A stretch of 64,000 nucleotides of DNA from Pegoplata infirma (GCA_963921195.1 OY992536.1:95337007-95401006); one strand, 5' to 3'; shown: positions 11,598 to 23,111, counted from the first letter of the stretch. The notes: a model not told the origin generated them from the sequence alone. Numbers and translations are program-made.

Positions 11598-11998
11598 TAC
11601 CCCATTTCCCTGTTCTCGGTATTCCCGGTTCTGGTACCGGTTTGTTCCTGGTTTTAGATATATTCCCGGGAATACCGGTATTTCCGGTTTTGATCCTATT
11701 TTGTTCTTAAATTCATAAAAAATGGAAATAGTGTTTTTTACATGTTTTGTATATATTATTTTGGTATAAGCAAAGAAAAAATTTTAATTGTACAAAATTT
11801 TGCAAAATTGACATACCGGTAGTCCCGGGAATACCCGTAATACCGTCAGAACTGGAACCGGGAATACCGGTATTCCCGGGAATACCGGGAATAATTCAAG
11901 AACCAGGAAACCGGTACTATTTCCCGGTAATACCGACAACCGGGAATACCGGTATTTCCGGTACTACGGTACTGACCGTAGGCACTAGTAAATACCGC
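11598..11998. repeat. GC-rich CCGGGAATACCGG palindrome cluster
   Basis: About 400 bp in an AT-rich setting contain roughly 15 copies or near copies of CCGGTATTCCCGG / CCGGGAATACCGG in both orientations, with spacers GAACCAGG and CCTGGTTTTAG. The motif is itself partly self-complementary. A chance frame through it (11747-12007) yields PGIPVIP-type repeats and is not considered a gene. Confidence 0.8.
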
Positions 11999-12081
11999 AA
12001 TAAATGAATTTAAAACCAATTATAGTGAGGGAAAAGGTAGCCCACCGAAAAGTCCACATTCAAAACATGAAGATTACATAA

Positions 12082-12116
12082 GATAAGGCACAGCCGAATA
12101 TAACACCCTCATTTGT
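12082..12116 (-). mobile_element. DINE-like 5' end fragment
   Basis: GGCACAGCCGAATATAACAC followed by CCTCATTTGT is the reverse-strand form of the family 1 start (ACAAGTGAGAGTGTTAAATT). Confidence 0.6.
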
Positions 12117-12350
12117 AACAATTTTTAAGGTTTAGTTTTATGAAAAACGCAATAATTGCGAAGTATGAAAAAAGAGTTTCTTATTTTTTCTCAAGGTCAT
12201 TCCATACCGACAAATTATAACAAAAACACAATAAACTAAAACAGCCTTGCAAAATTAGTTTTCTTTTAAATATTTGCTAAGCAATTTTATACAAGTTAAA
12301 GGTTTTTAGAGGCAATAAAAAACCTCAAACTTGAAACAAAATTACACACA

Positions 12351-13230
12351 ACAAGTGAGAGTGTTAAATTCGGTTGTACTGAATCTTTTATACCCTACAC
12401 TATGTAAAAAAGTTGAAAAAATAAATGTCAGGGGCGTTTAAGTTGGGGTGGAGAAGGCCTCCGGGATATGTTGGGGTACCTTTCCTTTCGCCATAAAAAT
12501 GTTAACAAATTCATTTATTATGCTTTTTACACTTACGTAATACAAATTTTATTATTTAAAATAATTCCTTATACACACGCCCACAAAAGGGGGCGTTTTC
12601 TAATCCCCTAGGGCCAGGCGCAATACTTTTAACTTTTTCTGACATTTAACAAAAATACGAATAAACAATTTGTTTAACATTTGTTAAACAATTTGTTTAA
12701 CATTTGTTAAACAATTTGTTTAACAAAAATACGAATAAACATGTAAAAAATTACGTTTTTCAGAGATTGGTTTATTTATTCAATAAAAAAAATTTTCCCC
12801 ATGGCCGATTTTGCCCATTTACGAAGTTAACCTGCTAAGACCATAATATTCGTGTCAAACTTCAGTAGTGTAGCTTTTTTTATTTTGGAATGCGTCTTGT
12901 TGTTTACAGACGGATGGACATTTCTTATAATGTCTTATTAAAAACGAGTGCCTAACATCGTGTGACTCTTTTTTATATCAAGTTTTTTACTAGATGAAGC
13001 TTTTCAATCGATATTATTATTCTTTAATCGAGAGCCTTATTTTCCCAGATTGGAAATTGCAAATAAAGAAAGTTAGACACTCGATGTTAGGCACTCGTTT
13101 TTCATTTTAAATACGACCGTTAGATTCTTATGATGGATTAATAACATATTTACTTTATGGGGTTCCTAAACGACATTTTGTTACCTTACAAACGGAATGA
13201 CAAAGTGAGTATACCCTTATATTGTATTTT
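12351..13230 (+). mobile_element. DINE-1/INE-1-like repeat, interrupted by a MITE
   Basis: Starts ACAAGTGAGAGTGTTAAATT with a hairpin TTCGGTTGTACTGAA, contains CGGATGGACATTTC, and ends GACAAAGTGAGTATACCC. A GGCCGTATTCAA-type MITE (about 12940-13127) sits inside it. At 12662-12725 a 23-bp unit (AATTTGTTTAACATTTGTTA core) is repeated 2.7 times. The link to INE-1/DINE-1 rests on resemblance of the GTCCGTCTGTCCG block and the hairpin end to what I know of those elements. Confidence 0.65.
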
Positions 13231-13860
13231 GGCAAATTGGCAAAATAAAGCAGAAATTATAAACGAAAAACAACCTACAACAAGGACGTTAATCTGATAT
13301 TAAAAAAACAATAAAAAAATATTTAACAAAACTCACACACCATAAAGAATGTGCAACAATATGATGAACAAAAAGAAACAACAAACAAATGAGAATTTTG
13401 AAAATAAAAAAAAATGCAGGAAAAGTAGAACATAATAATTCTCTAGAGACATTTGAGGGCACATAGAAATACGGCAAATGAACAACTGTAGAATTACAAA
13501 TCCAATGCGGAAGATACAACCTGACAAGGTAGAAAAGATGTCATGTTCTTCTAAGAATGCATAAACAATTCAGGTAACAAAGGAATTAATTGTTGTTTAA
13601 GTATTACTTCTAAAATTTTGGAAAATTAAAAGAAAGATTTTAGTTCTGCTAACCATGGAGTTCTGCTAACATGATGGGTCACCTGACATGTCACAAAGAT
13701 CCAAAAGGCCTTTCACAATCTTGACTCATTTTACTTTTGTAAGGAAATGTCTTAACCTTGGAAAAACACACTTGTGTCATGTCACTGGACCATTAGAAAC
13801 CCAAAGAAACACAATCCCTGCCGGTTAAATAGTGCCATAATAAGTACAATTAAAACTGTA
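13231..13860. other. Intergenic sequence without recognised features
   Basis: Less repetitive than its surroundings. Overlapping frames on the minus strand (13289-13527) are hydrophobic but lack support as genes. Nothing else was recognised. Confidence 0.4.
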
Positions 13861-14330
13861 TACTCAGTTTTTGAAAAAATTTAAAAAACTTCAATGTCAA
13901 AATTTTAAAAAATACAAAAACACTAATTTCGCGTTATCTCGCGAATGCGAGCAGCTACGATTTCGCTGTTAACAGTTTTGTGACATTTAATCTTGTAGAA
14001 ATCGAACTGCGCTTACACTTTTCGTCGACACTAAAGTTGGAGCAGTGGATCTGATATTGGAAAACTGCATTTTTTTTTTAATCGAAAAAAATAGTAATAA
14101 TTATAATTCCACGATCTACTGGGCAAACAATTTGTAGAATCGATAGAAGTTTTCCGCAAAAAAATTAAAAAAAAAAATCAAAGAGTACAAACATTTTCAA
14201 AAATGAGATTTAAATTTTAAAACTTAAAATTCACATAATAGAACATTTTTGAAATTTTGATAGTATTTTTTCTATAAAGACCGTAAAAAAACAAAAAAAG
14301 TAAATTTGGACCATACAAAATTTGGCCAAA
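13860..14330. mobile_element. Fragment related to the GGGGCATTCCATG element interior
   Basis: AGTAATAATTATAATTCCAC, TGTAGAATCGATAGAAGTTT and CAAAGAGTACAAACATTTTC match the subterminal regions of 14643-16276 and 43020-44146, so this is a detached copy or remnant. Confidence 0.6.
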
Positions 14331-14334
14331 TATC

Positions 14335-14642
14335 CCCAAATATATTTCGAATTAAACTTCACCATTTCCAATTGTATTTTAAAATTTTCCAAATGTATTT
14401 TAAATTGTCCAAATGTATTTTAAAATCAAATCCAAATGTAGTTTGAAATTTCCCAAATGTATTTTATAATTGTCCAATTGTATTTTAAAAATTGTCCAAT
14501 TGTCGAATAAAACAATTTTTAATAAAAATTAATCGGAAATTTCCAAATGTATTTTAAAATTGTACAATTGTATTTTAAAATTTTCCAAATGTATTTTTAA
14601 AGAATTTTTTAAAATACATTTGGAAAACTTTAAAATACATAT
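14335..14642. repeat. ~20-bp minisatellite, left part
   Basis: CCAAATGTATTTTAAAATT is repeated about 10 times, switching to the opposite orientation at about 14605. It continues after the inserted element at 16277-16610. Confidence 0.85.
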
Positions 14643-16276
14643 GGGGCATTCCATGTCAAATCGGACACTTTGAACATTTTTTTTTTTAGATTTTCCTAAT
14701 TTGTTTACAGTTTTTAGTACCCTTCGAAAACTCTTTCGTGGTAAATTTTCAGATTTTTTTGATGACCCGTTCAAAAGATATCGAATTTTTAAAAATTGGT
14801 AGTTTGTTCCTTTACTTAAACTTCTTTTACTCATTACTTCTTCAATAATGGTCCAAATTTCAATTTTTTTTTCAAAATTTTTGTTTTTTTACGTACTTTC
14901 TAAAAAAAAAATCCCAAAAAATTCTTAAAAGCGCTCTAGTATGAGATTTTTAAGTTTTAAAATTTAAATATCATTTTTAAAAATGTTTGTACTCTTTGAT
15001 TTTTTTTTTTTAATTTTTTTGTGTAAAACTTCTATCGATTCTACAAATTTTTTGCCCAGGAGGATCGTGGGATAACGATTATTACTATTTTTTAAAATTT
15101 TTTAAAAAAATTTTATTGTAATTTTCCAATCTTAAAATCATTTCTACTGCTCCAATGGTGCGTCATAGAGGGGTCATTTATAAGACCGACACCCATTAAT
15201 TTTTATGTCTTAACGTTTCTTTGGAACAAACCAATACCCTATCTCCAATTTCTAATTGGGCTCCCAAACAAACGACATTTTTTAAAATTTGCTCCAATCG
15301 CTCGAACTGCCCTAATAGTGCCCTTAGAGCAACAAAATGTATGACCGACCCACAATATTTTTTTAGTCAAACATTTTCTCTGAACACAATACCCTCTATC
15401 TCTAATTGTAAAGGCGGTCCCCATACAATATTATTTATTTTTTATAAATTTGTTTTAATTAATCAGCTTCTACCGGACCATTGGTGCGCCCGAGAGGGAC
15501 ATTAGTGAGACCAACCCCCATTTATTTTTACCCTCCAACATTTTTGTAAAACATACCACAGCCCTATCTCCACTCCCTAAGTAGGCTTCCATTCAAAATT
15601 ACATTTTTATAAAATCTGCTCCAACTGTTATTTGTATGGGAGCCAACTTAGGGAGTGGAGATAGGGCGTAGGTATGTTTTAAAAAAAATGTTGACGGGTA
15701 AAAATAAACGGGGGTTGGTCTCCCTAATGACCCCTCTCGGACGCACCATTGGACCGGTAGAAGCTGATTAAATAAAACAATGAAATGATTTTAAGATTGG
15801 AAAATTACAATTATATTTTTTTTCAAAAAATTTAAAAAAATAGTAATAATCGTTATCCCACGATCCTCCTAGGCAAGAAAGTTGTAGAACCGATAGAAGT
15901 TTTCCCAAAAATTGCAAAAAAATCAAAGAGTACAAACATTTTCAAAATGAGATTTAAATTTTAAAACTTAAAAATCGCATACTAGAGCGCTTTTAAGATT
16001 TTTTTGGATTTTTTGTTTAAAAGTAGGTAAAAAAACAAAAACTTTGAAAAAAAAAATTGAATTTTGGACCATTATTGAAGAATTTATGAGTAAAAGAAGT
16101 TTGAGTAAAGGAACAAACTACCAATTTTTAAAAATTCGATATCTTTTGAACGGGTCATCAAAAAAATCTGAAAATTTACCACGAAGGAGTTATCGAAGGG
16201 TACTAAAAACTGTAAACAAATTGGGAAAATCTAAAAAAAAAAATTTCAAAGTGTCCTATTTGACATGGAATGCCCC
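14643..16276. mobile_element. 1.6-kb TIR element (GGGGCATTCCATG ends), copy 1
   Basis: It starts GGGGCATTCCATGTCAAATC and ends with the reverse complement GATTTGACATGGAATGCCCC-like sequence, with arms several hundred bp long and an AT-repeat target (ATAT on both sides). It is inserted in the minisatellite described beside it. Both arms contain an open frame reading KRSLSKGTNYQFLKIRYLL, which is conserved only because the DNA is. No transposase was seen. Confidence 0.85.
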
Positions 16277-16610
16277 ATATATACAATTTTAAAATACATT
16301 TGGACAATTTTAAAATACATTCGGACAATTTTAAAATACATTTGGAAATTTTCTAAAATACATTTAGAAAATTTTAAAATGCATTTGGACAATTTTGAAA
16401 CAACATTTGGAAATTTTTAAAATATATTGGAGAATTTTAAACTACATTTGGACAATTTTAAAATACCTTTGGACAATTTTTAAATACTTTTGGATACTTT
16501 TAAAATTTATTTGGACAATTTTAAAATATATTTGGGCAATTTAAAAATACATATGGACAATTTTAAAACACATTTGGACACTTTTAAAATTCATTTGGAA
16601 AATTTTAAAA
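16277..16610. repeat. ~20-bp minisatellite, right part
   Basis: AATTTTAAAATACATTTGGA recurs about 15 times with substitutions, in the orientation seen just left of the inserted element. Confidence 0.88.
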
Positions 16611-17195
16611 ATGGTGTGGGCATTACGCTCAAAAAATGTTTCGTTAGCAGTTGTTAACCAATGCCAACCAGCATCACTGACCACAAACAATGCTTTTAGA
16701 CAATCGCTGATCAACTGCTTACTTGGCCTTGGGGAAGCAATTATAAAGAGATGGTCAATTATAAGGGATGGTCAGCAGCTATTTATGTATTCTGTATTCT
16801 TTTAAGGCACTGCTGTTTATAATTGTTTGTTGTAATTGAAATCCTAAGAAACTGTGTTCCCTACTTTAAAAACGAATGCTAGAAAAATTGAACAATTATA
16901 AAAATAGCCAATGAGCTCCCTTAAACATACAATATTTTAATGGGAATAACTTATCACCTAAGCAGTACAAAATGAGAAACATGACCAAAAAGAAAGATTC
17001 TAGAAAATATGTACCAGATTTAAAAAAAAATCCATTTACAATTTTAACTTTCTATCCGTTTTGTTTATGTCATTATCCTGTTTTTTTCCTTCCAAGTACA
17101 CTTCGTATTTATTTTTTCGTTGAAAAAAAAAATTTAAACGAGACATTGAAACAGAATTGTGTCTTACATAAGATCTGTCTTTTGACTTAACTTAC
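16611..17195. other. Putative start of amine oxidase intron 1 and unannotated sequence
   Basis: This lies directly after the oxidase exon donor on the minus strand, so it should be intron. No exon, RNA gene or transposon terminus was recognised. Confidence 0.45.
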
Positions 17196-17447
17196 TTTTT
17201 GTTGTCCCAATGGTATGGATACAATGCGACCACCAATACGACTACGTCCCTCCAGTAAACAAAAACTGTCACAACCATTTTGTATCAAATGATTGGCAGC
17301 CGATAACCCAGCCATGCCAGCTCCAATTATTATAACTTTAAAATTGGTAGGTTGTGTACCACTAGTGCCACTGGCTGCCGCAGCCATGGCTGCTGCATGT
17401 TCTTCGGTTGGTGATGGAGCTGGTGTATGTGGTGTTGTTTCACCCAT
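17196..17447 (-). CDS. Flavin-containing amine oxidase (polyamine/spermine-oxidase-like), first coding exon
   Basis: This exon encodes the first 84 residues of an FAD-dependent amine oxidase, a family that oxidises polyamines or related amines. A low-complexity Pro/Ala/Ser leader (about residues 1-34) is followed by the Rossmann strand-turn-helix VIIIGAGMAG (GxGxxG at residues 42-47), a helix, the acidic residue E66 that binds the FAD ribose, and the family GG motif RIGGRI (70-75). The start is the only ATG before this fold. The exon ends in phase 0 at ...GQQK, followed on the minus strand by GTAAGT, a strong splice donor. No later exon was recognised down to position 1, so either the next intron is very long or the gene leaves the window. 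It lies head to head with the TAPT1 homologue, with two hAT-type elements between them. Family assignment is firm; the substrate is unknown. Confidence 0.85.
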
Positions 17448-17830
17448 TGTGGTATTTAATTTTTTTTTAACTCTGATTTCACAAATTTCCTTTAATGCAT
17501 TTAATAAATTTTTTTGGTTAAATTTCTAAACACACTTCAAATTTTTCTTATTTTTTGTATTTGGTGTTGAAATGAAAATTTTTTACGCACACACACACTT
17601 TTTTCTTTGGTACTTTTAATAATTTCACTTTGTGGTTGTTTCCCGTATGGATTTTTTCCACTTCTTCGGCTCGTTTTCTTTCAATAGTCGTCGTCGTTGT
17701 ATATACTCCGCAATAATAGACATTAAATGTCAAAATATATGTAGTGACTACAGTCTGGCGTGTTTTTTTGATTTGGTGGAGCTCGTCAGTGCGCAATCGT
17801 TTCTGCCTTCACTCTTTAACTTTTAATTTT
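17448..17830 (-). promoter_or_regulatory. Probable 5' UTR and promoter region of the amine oxidase gene
   Basis: This is the sequence immediately upstream of the oxidase start codon. It is richer in non-repeat sequence than the surrounding DNA and has a CGTCGTCGTT-type stretch near 17690. No TATA box or initiator could be assigned with confidence. The reading frames seen here (for example 17548-17796) look accidental. The assignment rests only on position. Confidence 0.35.
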
Positions 17831-18237
17831 TTAAATGATTTTGTTTTGATTCTTTTTCTATTTTGAACTCTTCCACCCCTTTGGAAAGCAAAAATATTTC
17901 ACGTAACACTTGCCGGTTTTAGTTTAAAGGGATTTTCTATGGTATTTCCAAACGATATATGTTTTCTTTTAGTTTGAGTTAATAGTTATTAAAGTTTTTA
18001 TATGATTTCTTTTATTTTTTAACCATTCAAGTATTATTTTAATTATTAAATAATTAAAAATTACGAAATAACAAATTTTCCTACCAAAATCAAATGTGGG
18101 AAACGAAAATTTTATAAAGTTGTCAAATTTTTTGACGTTTTGTTTTGGTTCCTTAAGTAAAATCATTCACAATGAGTACTAGTGACATCATTAATTATAT
18201 GTAAAAAGTATCCGGTTCTGATTTGAAAGAATTTAAT

Positions 18238-18855
18238 CAAGGCCTTTTTTGTTGGCAAACTTTGACTGTTAACATGCGTCAAACGAAAAAAAACGAAACG
18301 TTAACTTCCATAAATTTCTTAATTTACAGGTCTATTCACAGTTATGACTGGTTATGACTAATTTTATTATTTTCAAACTTCATATTCCCTGTGTTTGTTG
18401 TAAACGAAACCATAAAAAGTCTCAAAATTTAAAATTATTTGTCAATTTTGAGACGATGTGAGTAGCAGGTCTTTATTTTTTTTGAAATTTTCAAACAAAA
18501 TTTGAATTTTTTTATGATTGTTTACAACAACCACATGGAAAAAATTGAGTTATGATTGAGTTACGACTTTTTTTGTGAATAGGCCCCTTAATTTAGCGTC
18601 GTTTGGGTTAGTTTTGTAAAATATTACATATTTTCGATGAAATATTGATCAAATTGTCTTATTAAATGCAATTTAGCTTCAAAGCAACACAAAAACATTT
18701 ATCTTTTTTCATTAATACCAAAGAGAGTCACTAAGAATAAGAGAATCATTCACAATGATGCAAGTTAATTTTTAACTTCTAGAATTGTGAGCGTTAACAC
18801 TCACGTGAACTTTGTATGGTAGAACACTGATAATTATGCCAACAAAAAAGGCCTC
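18238..18855. mobile_element. Element with AGGCCTTTTTTGTTGGCA ends
   Basis: AAGGCCTTTTTTGTTGGCA at the left is inverted as TGCCAACAAAAAAGGCCT at the right. It carries the 261-bp MITE at 18327-18587. No ORF. Confidence 0.65.
18327..18587. mobile_element. 261-bp MITE, copy 2, with 9-bp target duplication
   Basis: This is a near-identical copy of 198-458. It is flanked by CTTAATTTA at 18318-18326 and 18588-18596, an intact 9-bp (or 8-bp, as the first C could belong to the element) target duplication. Confidence 0.9.
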
Positions 18856-19118
18856 AAATTGGAATGTCTAATGACATCCGATAACTTTTTTATTTAATTT
18901 GAAAATTCCCATAAAAAACGAGAGGTATTAAATTTTATATTTCGATGAGTTACAAAATGAAATGACAAAATGAGTATACCCCACACCGAAGACACAAATA
19001 GGTTAAATATTTTTTTAAGTTAAAAATGTTGTGTTTTGTTATAATTTTCTATTTTTACAGGGAGCTGGTAGGAACTTTAGTGAAACCAGTTTCATAAATC
19101 AAATGAAACCTGTCTTCG

Positions 19119-20636
19119 CATTGGCGTAGATAGCCCCCCCCCCAGAATAATTTTAGCCCCCCAGAATTTGAATCATTCACAATTTTTTTAATAATTTAAT
19201 GATTTCATTAATTTTTGCAACAATAAATAATAATATGTAATGAGTCTTCAGGACTCGTTATGATTATTCAATGAGTCTTAAGGACTCGTAATGATTATTA
19301 TATAAGATCTAATAGTTTTTCCCATTGAAAAATAGTCTGAATTATTGAAAAAAGTTTTTATATGAATCTGATGTTTTTGTCAGTAATAGAAACTTTACCG
19401 AATCTTAGGGTTTTACCCATAGGGGTGAAACGAACAAGTTTCGCATATGTGTATGTATTAGTGACGGCACGCGCGTGTAACTTTTGACGTTTCATACAAA
19501 ACGTAAACAAACAAGGAAAATACAGATGCAAAAGCTCACACGTACAGGCACACGTATTCTAGGCAGAGAAGTAAATTTAGTAATATTTTGTAAGCGTCCA
19601 TACTGAAAGTACCAAAATAAGCACTCGTGTTGCATGTCTATATGGTCTGTGGTTTTACCACAGACTAATACAGACTCGACATAAGTGACAGGTGTCAAAA
19701 AAGTATTCTTTAACCATATGGTTAATATTTTTAAATTATTCTACGAATTAGGTTAGAAAGAGAAAAGTGATATAACGCGCCATAAGAAAAATGGATGCCA
19801 GATCGGTTTTTGTTGTTTCACTCACTCCTAAGTCGTAGAAAGTGTTGCCATGTTAGCGTAAAACGGACTAAAAACCGCTGTGTTTTCTCCTAAAATCGCA
19901 AAAATTTTTCCCCATTTTTTCATATAAAACTCTACTGTCGAGTCTGTATTTAGAGAAAACACAGCGGTTTTTAGTCCGTTTTACGCTAACATGGCAACAC
20001 TTTCTACGACTTAGGAGTGAGTGAAACAACAAAAACCGATCTGGCATCCATTTTTCTTATGGCGCGTTATATCAGTTTTCTCTTTCTAACCTAATTCGTA
20101 GAATATTTTGAAAATATTAACCATATGGTTAAAGAATACTTTTTTGACACCTGTCACTTATGTCGAGTCTGTATTAGTCTGTGGTTTTACCTTCAGGAAA
20201 ACATTTCAACTTCGTTGATTTAAAAAAGTTTCTAAATTCTAAGGGGTTTTCTATAGACAAAAGTTATTAAAAGAAAGAGTCTGAGAATTTTGACTAATAA
20301 TCATCAAGTTTTGCAATCATCAGAACTTTTTCTTGAAAAAAATCATAGTACTCTAATGATTTTACTATAGAAAAAACATTAAAAATCGTTCATTCTCAAA
20401 ACATATCTGGGAGTTCTAAATTTCCGAAAAATCTACAGAATCAAAATTTAAAAAAAAAAAATATGAATTTTTAACCGCTTTCGGGGGGCATTCGTTTCTA
20501 GGACACCTAGACGCATGTTAAAGGGAACGCTTCAGGAATAGGTCTGGGTTTTTCAATAAAAAAAATACGAAAAAATTAAAAAAAAATCTAGGGGGTCTTT
20601 AGCCCCCCACAGAAATGTTGGCTTCCTACGCCAATG
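19119..20636. mobile_element. Non-autonomous hAT element (CATTGGCGTAG ends) carrying a foldback element
   Basis: Its ends are CATTGGCGTAG and CTACGCCAATG. It is flanked by the perfect 8-bp duplication TGTCTTCG (19111-19118, 20637-20644). Subterminal runs of C/G (AGCCCCCC) lie at both ends. hAT assignment follows from the 8-bp duplication and the CA(T/G)TGGCG-type end. A 523-bp foldback (19660-20182) has inserted inside. No transposase frame. Confidence 0.92.
19660..20182. mobile_element. 523-bp foldback element with ~235-bp arms
   Basis: It starts ACAGACTAATACAGACTCGA and ends with its reverse complement. The arms are nearly identical out to about 19893 / 19952, leaving a ~60-bp loop. It is flanked by the 9-bp direct repeat GGTTTTACC (19651-19659, 20183-20191). 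A 9-bp duplication with long arms is typical of Foldback/Mutator-like elements (inference). The frame at 19492-19698 crosses its end and is not a gene. Confidence 0.93.
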
Positions 20637-20850
20637 TGTCTTCGGTTGAAAACGTGAGTCATTTTTCATTAAGCTTATGCCAATTTTCATTATTTTCATA
20701 AAGCTTTTCTTTTTTCAGTGTACACTTAAACGCACATTAGAGCTAAATAGCGTATGTGATTACTTTATAAAATTTTCTGCCACGCGTCCAACACTGTTAT
20801 TTACATTCTAATTGGAAACAGTGTCAACTGTCAAAAAATATAAACACTGT

Positions 20851-22894
20851 CAGTGTTGCCAGAAAATATTTGGCTCTTGTCCCCAATTTGAAAAATGAAT
20901 TCCCCAAAAATACCCTACAAATTATATAAAATCCCCAAAAAAAAATTTTTATGAATATTCAAATATAAACTCTTTTTTAATAAAAAAAGATGGTGTTTAT
21001 TAAACAATATTTTTATAATAATTTTAACGTTAGACCTTCTTATGATATTTAAATATTAAATTTTAAATAAAAAAGTTGTGTTAAATCGCCTTTTCGAGAT
21101 ATGGGAATTTGAATTGTTTGTGAAACAAGCCCCCCAAATCCAAGAATTCTGTTGATAAAAAAGTCTAAATGTTGTATTTTTATTTCTCTTCCCTACAAAA
21201 TTACATAACTTTCGAAAAACAAAAAAAAATCTGGCCTTGATAAGATCAAGAATACCATCAGAACATTGTAAGGAAGTTAAAAGTGCATTTTTATTTGGTT
21301 TTATCCTTATAACTATTCGAATTTTGAAAAAAAGAAAAAATAATGTTCAAATCAGATTTTTGCTTTTGCAAATATTTCTGGATATACTCAACGAAATTTG
21401 GATTTTAACCCCACGTTCTCTTTATTTGAGTATCTACAGTATTTTTTTCACAATTCGAATAGTTAAGGATAAAACTAAAAAAGGATATTTTTAACTTCCT
21501 TACATGTCCTGATGGTATCGAGACTGCAATTCTTGCGAAAAATAGGTAATTTTATTTGCAGGGGGGGGGGGGGGGAATATAACTTTAACACACACTTTTC
21601 CAATATTAAGAAATTTAATTTTTCTGATGACTGATTCGTATTCAGAAGGCAGGAATACTTAAGAAAATGTCTTTTAAATTTTTTCTCTCAATATTACCAA
21701 AAATAATATTAAAATTGGTACAAAAAACGTATCTTTAAAAATATGCATATTTGGTTCACAATTTTGACTTTTTTGCAAATATTTTTGGATATAATCAATA
21801 GATTTTAAATTTTAGCCTCAGGTTCTCTTTATTGGAGTGTCCACTTTACATATCTGGTTTGAACAGGAAATTTCTTGCAAAATTTGGATATTTATTGCAA
21901 AAAGGACGTCGTCAACTTCCTTGACATTACCTGATGGTATCCCTGATCATATTGAGACCGGATTTCTTGGATATGTTTGGATTTTTTATAAGAAATTTGA
22001 ATAAAAAAAATATAATCCTTTAAAATACACTTTTCCAATATTAAAAGGCTTGGTCAACAAAATATTAAAATGCCTATATCTCGAGAAGGCTATTTGATAC
22101 AACTTTTCTGATGACAGATTCGTGCTAGGAGGTAATACTTCAAAAGTTTCTATTCGGTTGTCAAATAATTTTTTACACAACCCACAAAAATACTAAAAGT
22201 CAATCAATACAGTTGGAGACACCAGTTCCTATTTTTTGGCCTCAATACTTATGATCACCAATTTTTTTGTAAACAAAGAAATATTTTTTTATTTTGATAT
22301 CTCATTACTTTGCACTTAAGTAGATGTTATAAAATAAATAAACGAAATATTTTTTTAATGTTCTCAAATAAATTGGTGGTCAAAAGTATTGGAGGTCAAA
22401 AAATAATATAAACTATTATGAGTTTGAAAAAAATTAACCTTGTTCGACCCTCGTAAAACATTTATTATTTACTAAAATTGCTCCCGAACTAAATTATTTT
22501 ATCTTGCCCAATCCAAACGATGGGATTAAGGACAGTTTTACGGGGAAAATAACAAAAAAACAGTTGTCTACCAGCTTCAAAAGACTGCAAAAAACGTCAA
22601 AAAATAATTAAAGCATTGTTATTCCAATTTTACTACTTTGACATTAACAAATAATGCAGTTGAAATTTTTGACTGCATTCTCTACCAATGTCAATCTCAT
22701 TAATTGGTAATTATAATAGTCTTAACAATTTTAAAAATTAAATTTTTAATTTTTAACATAAAAAAAATCCCCAAATTTTAGAAAAAGTCCCCAAAAATGA
22801 GCGAAATCCCCAACTCCCTCCCCTGGAAATCTTGTCCACAAACCAAACTTGAAATCCCCTTTTTGGGGACAAATCCCCGTATCTGGCAACACTG
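20851..22894. mobile_element. 2-kb non-autonomous hAT element upstream of TAPT1
   Basis: The ends are CAGTGTTGCCAGA and TCTGGCAACACTG, flanked by the perfect 8-bp duplication AACACTGT (20843-20850, 22895-22902). Both subterminal regions are rich in TCCCCAAAAA. Two imperfect internal repeats (about 21230-21545 and 21700-21960) share the pieces TGATGGTAT and TTTTTGCAAATATTT. No transposase frame. It ends 209 bp before the TAPT1 start codon. Confidence 0.93.
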
Positions 22895-22902
22895 AACACT
22901 GT

Positions 22903-23111
22903 CATTTGTTTTGCTCACTATTGTGAATGATTTTTTCATAAACATTAATTTTTCACAAAAAACAGTGACTCGTTTTATGAAAACAAAAAATTTTACGATA
23001 AAAACAATAAAATAATTATTATTTGTTCATGTTTTTGCAAAATTTAACAAAAATAAATAATTGCCAATGTAATTAAACATTTAAGTGAATAGATTATATC
23101 AAAACTATACA
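22903..23111 (+). promoter_or_regulatory. 5' UTR and proximal promoter of the TAPT1 homologue
   Basis: About 210 bp separate the target duplication of an upstream hAT-type element (ends 22902) from the TAPT1 start codon, so the core promoter and 5' UTR probably lie here or upstream of the transposon. No TATA box is evident. The segment contains TATTGTGAATGATTTTTT; its reverse complement is closely matched near 18160 (AAAATCATTCACAATGAG) on the oxidase side, perhaps part of an old shared divergent promoter. Confidence 0.4.

Noticed and set aside
11747..12007. Possible collagen-like or repeat protein (PGIPVIP pattern)
   Set aside because: The pattern comes directly from the CCGGGAATACCGG DNA palindromes, occurs in both orientations and has no promoter, splice or homology support.
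13289..13527. Overlapping hydrophobic minus-strand ORFs
   Set aside because: Short, in two frames at once, no splice context or recognisable motif; AT-rich DNA readily yields Phe/Ile/Leu-rich frames.
14529..14834. Conserved-looking peptide (KRSLSKGTNYQFLKIRYLL) in four places: 14529-14834, 16044-16292, 42920-43210 and about 43970-44140
   Set aside because: All four are the arms of the same GGGGCATTCCATG element in both orientations, so the frame is conserved because the DNA is duplicated. No start context, domain or longer frame supports a protein.
23085..23111. Upstream start for TAPT1 at 23085
   Set aside because: The codon there is GTG; the first ATG in good context is at 23112.
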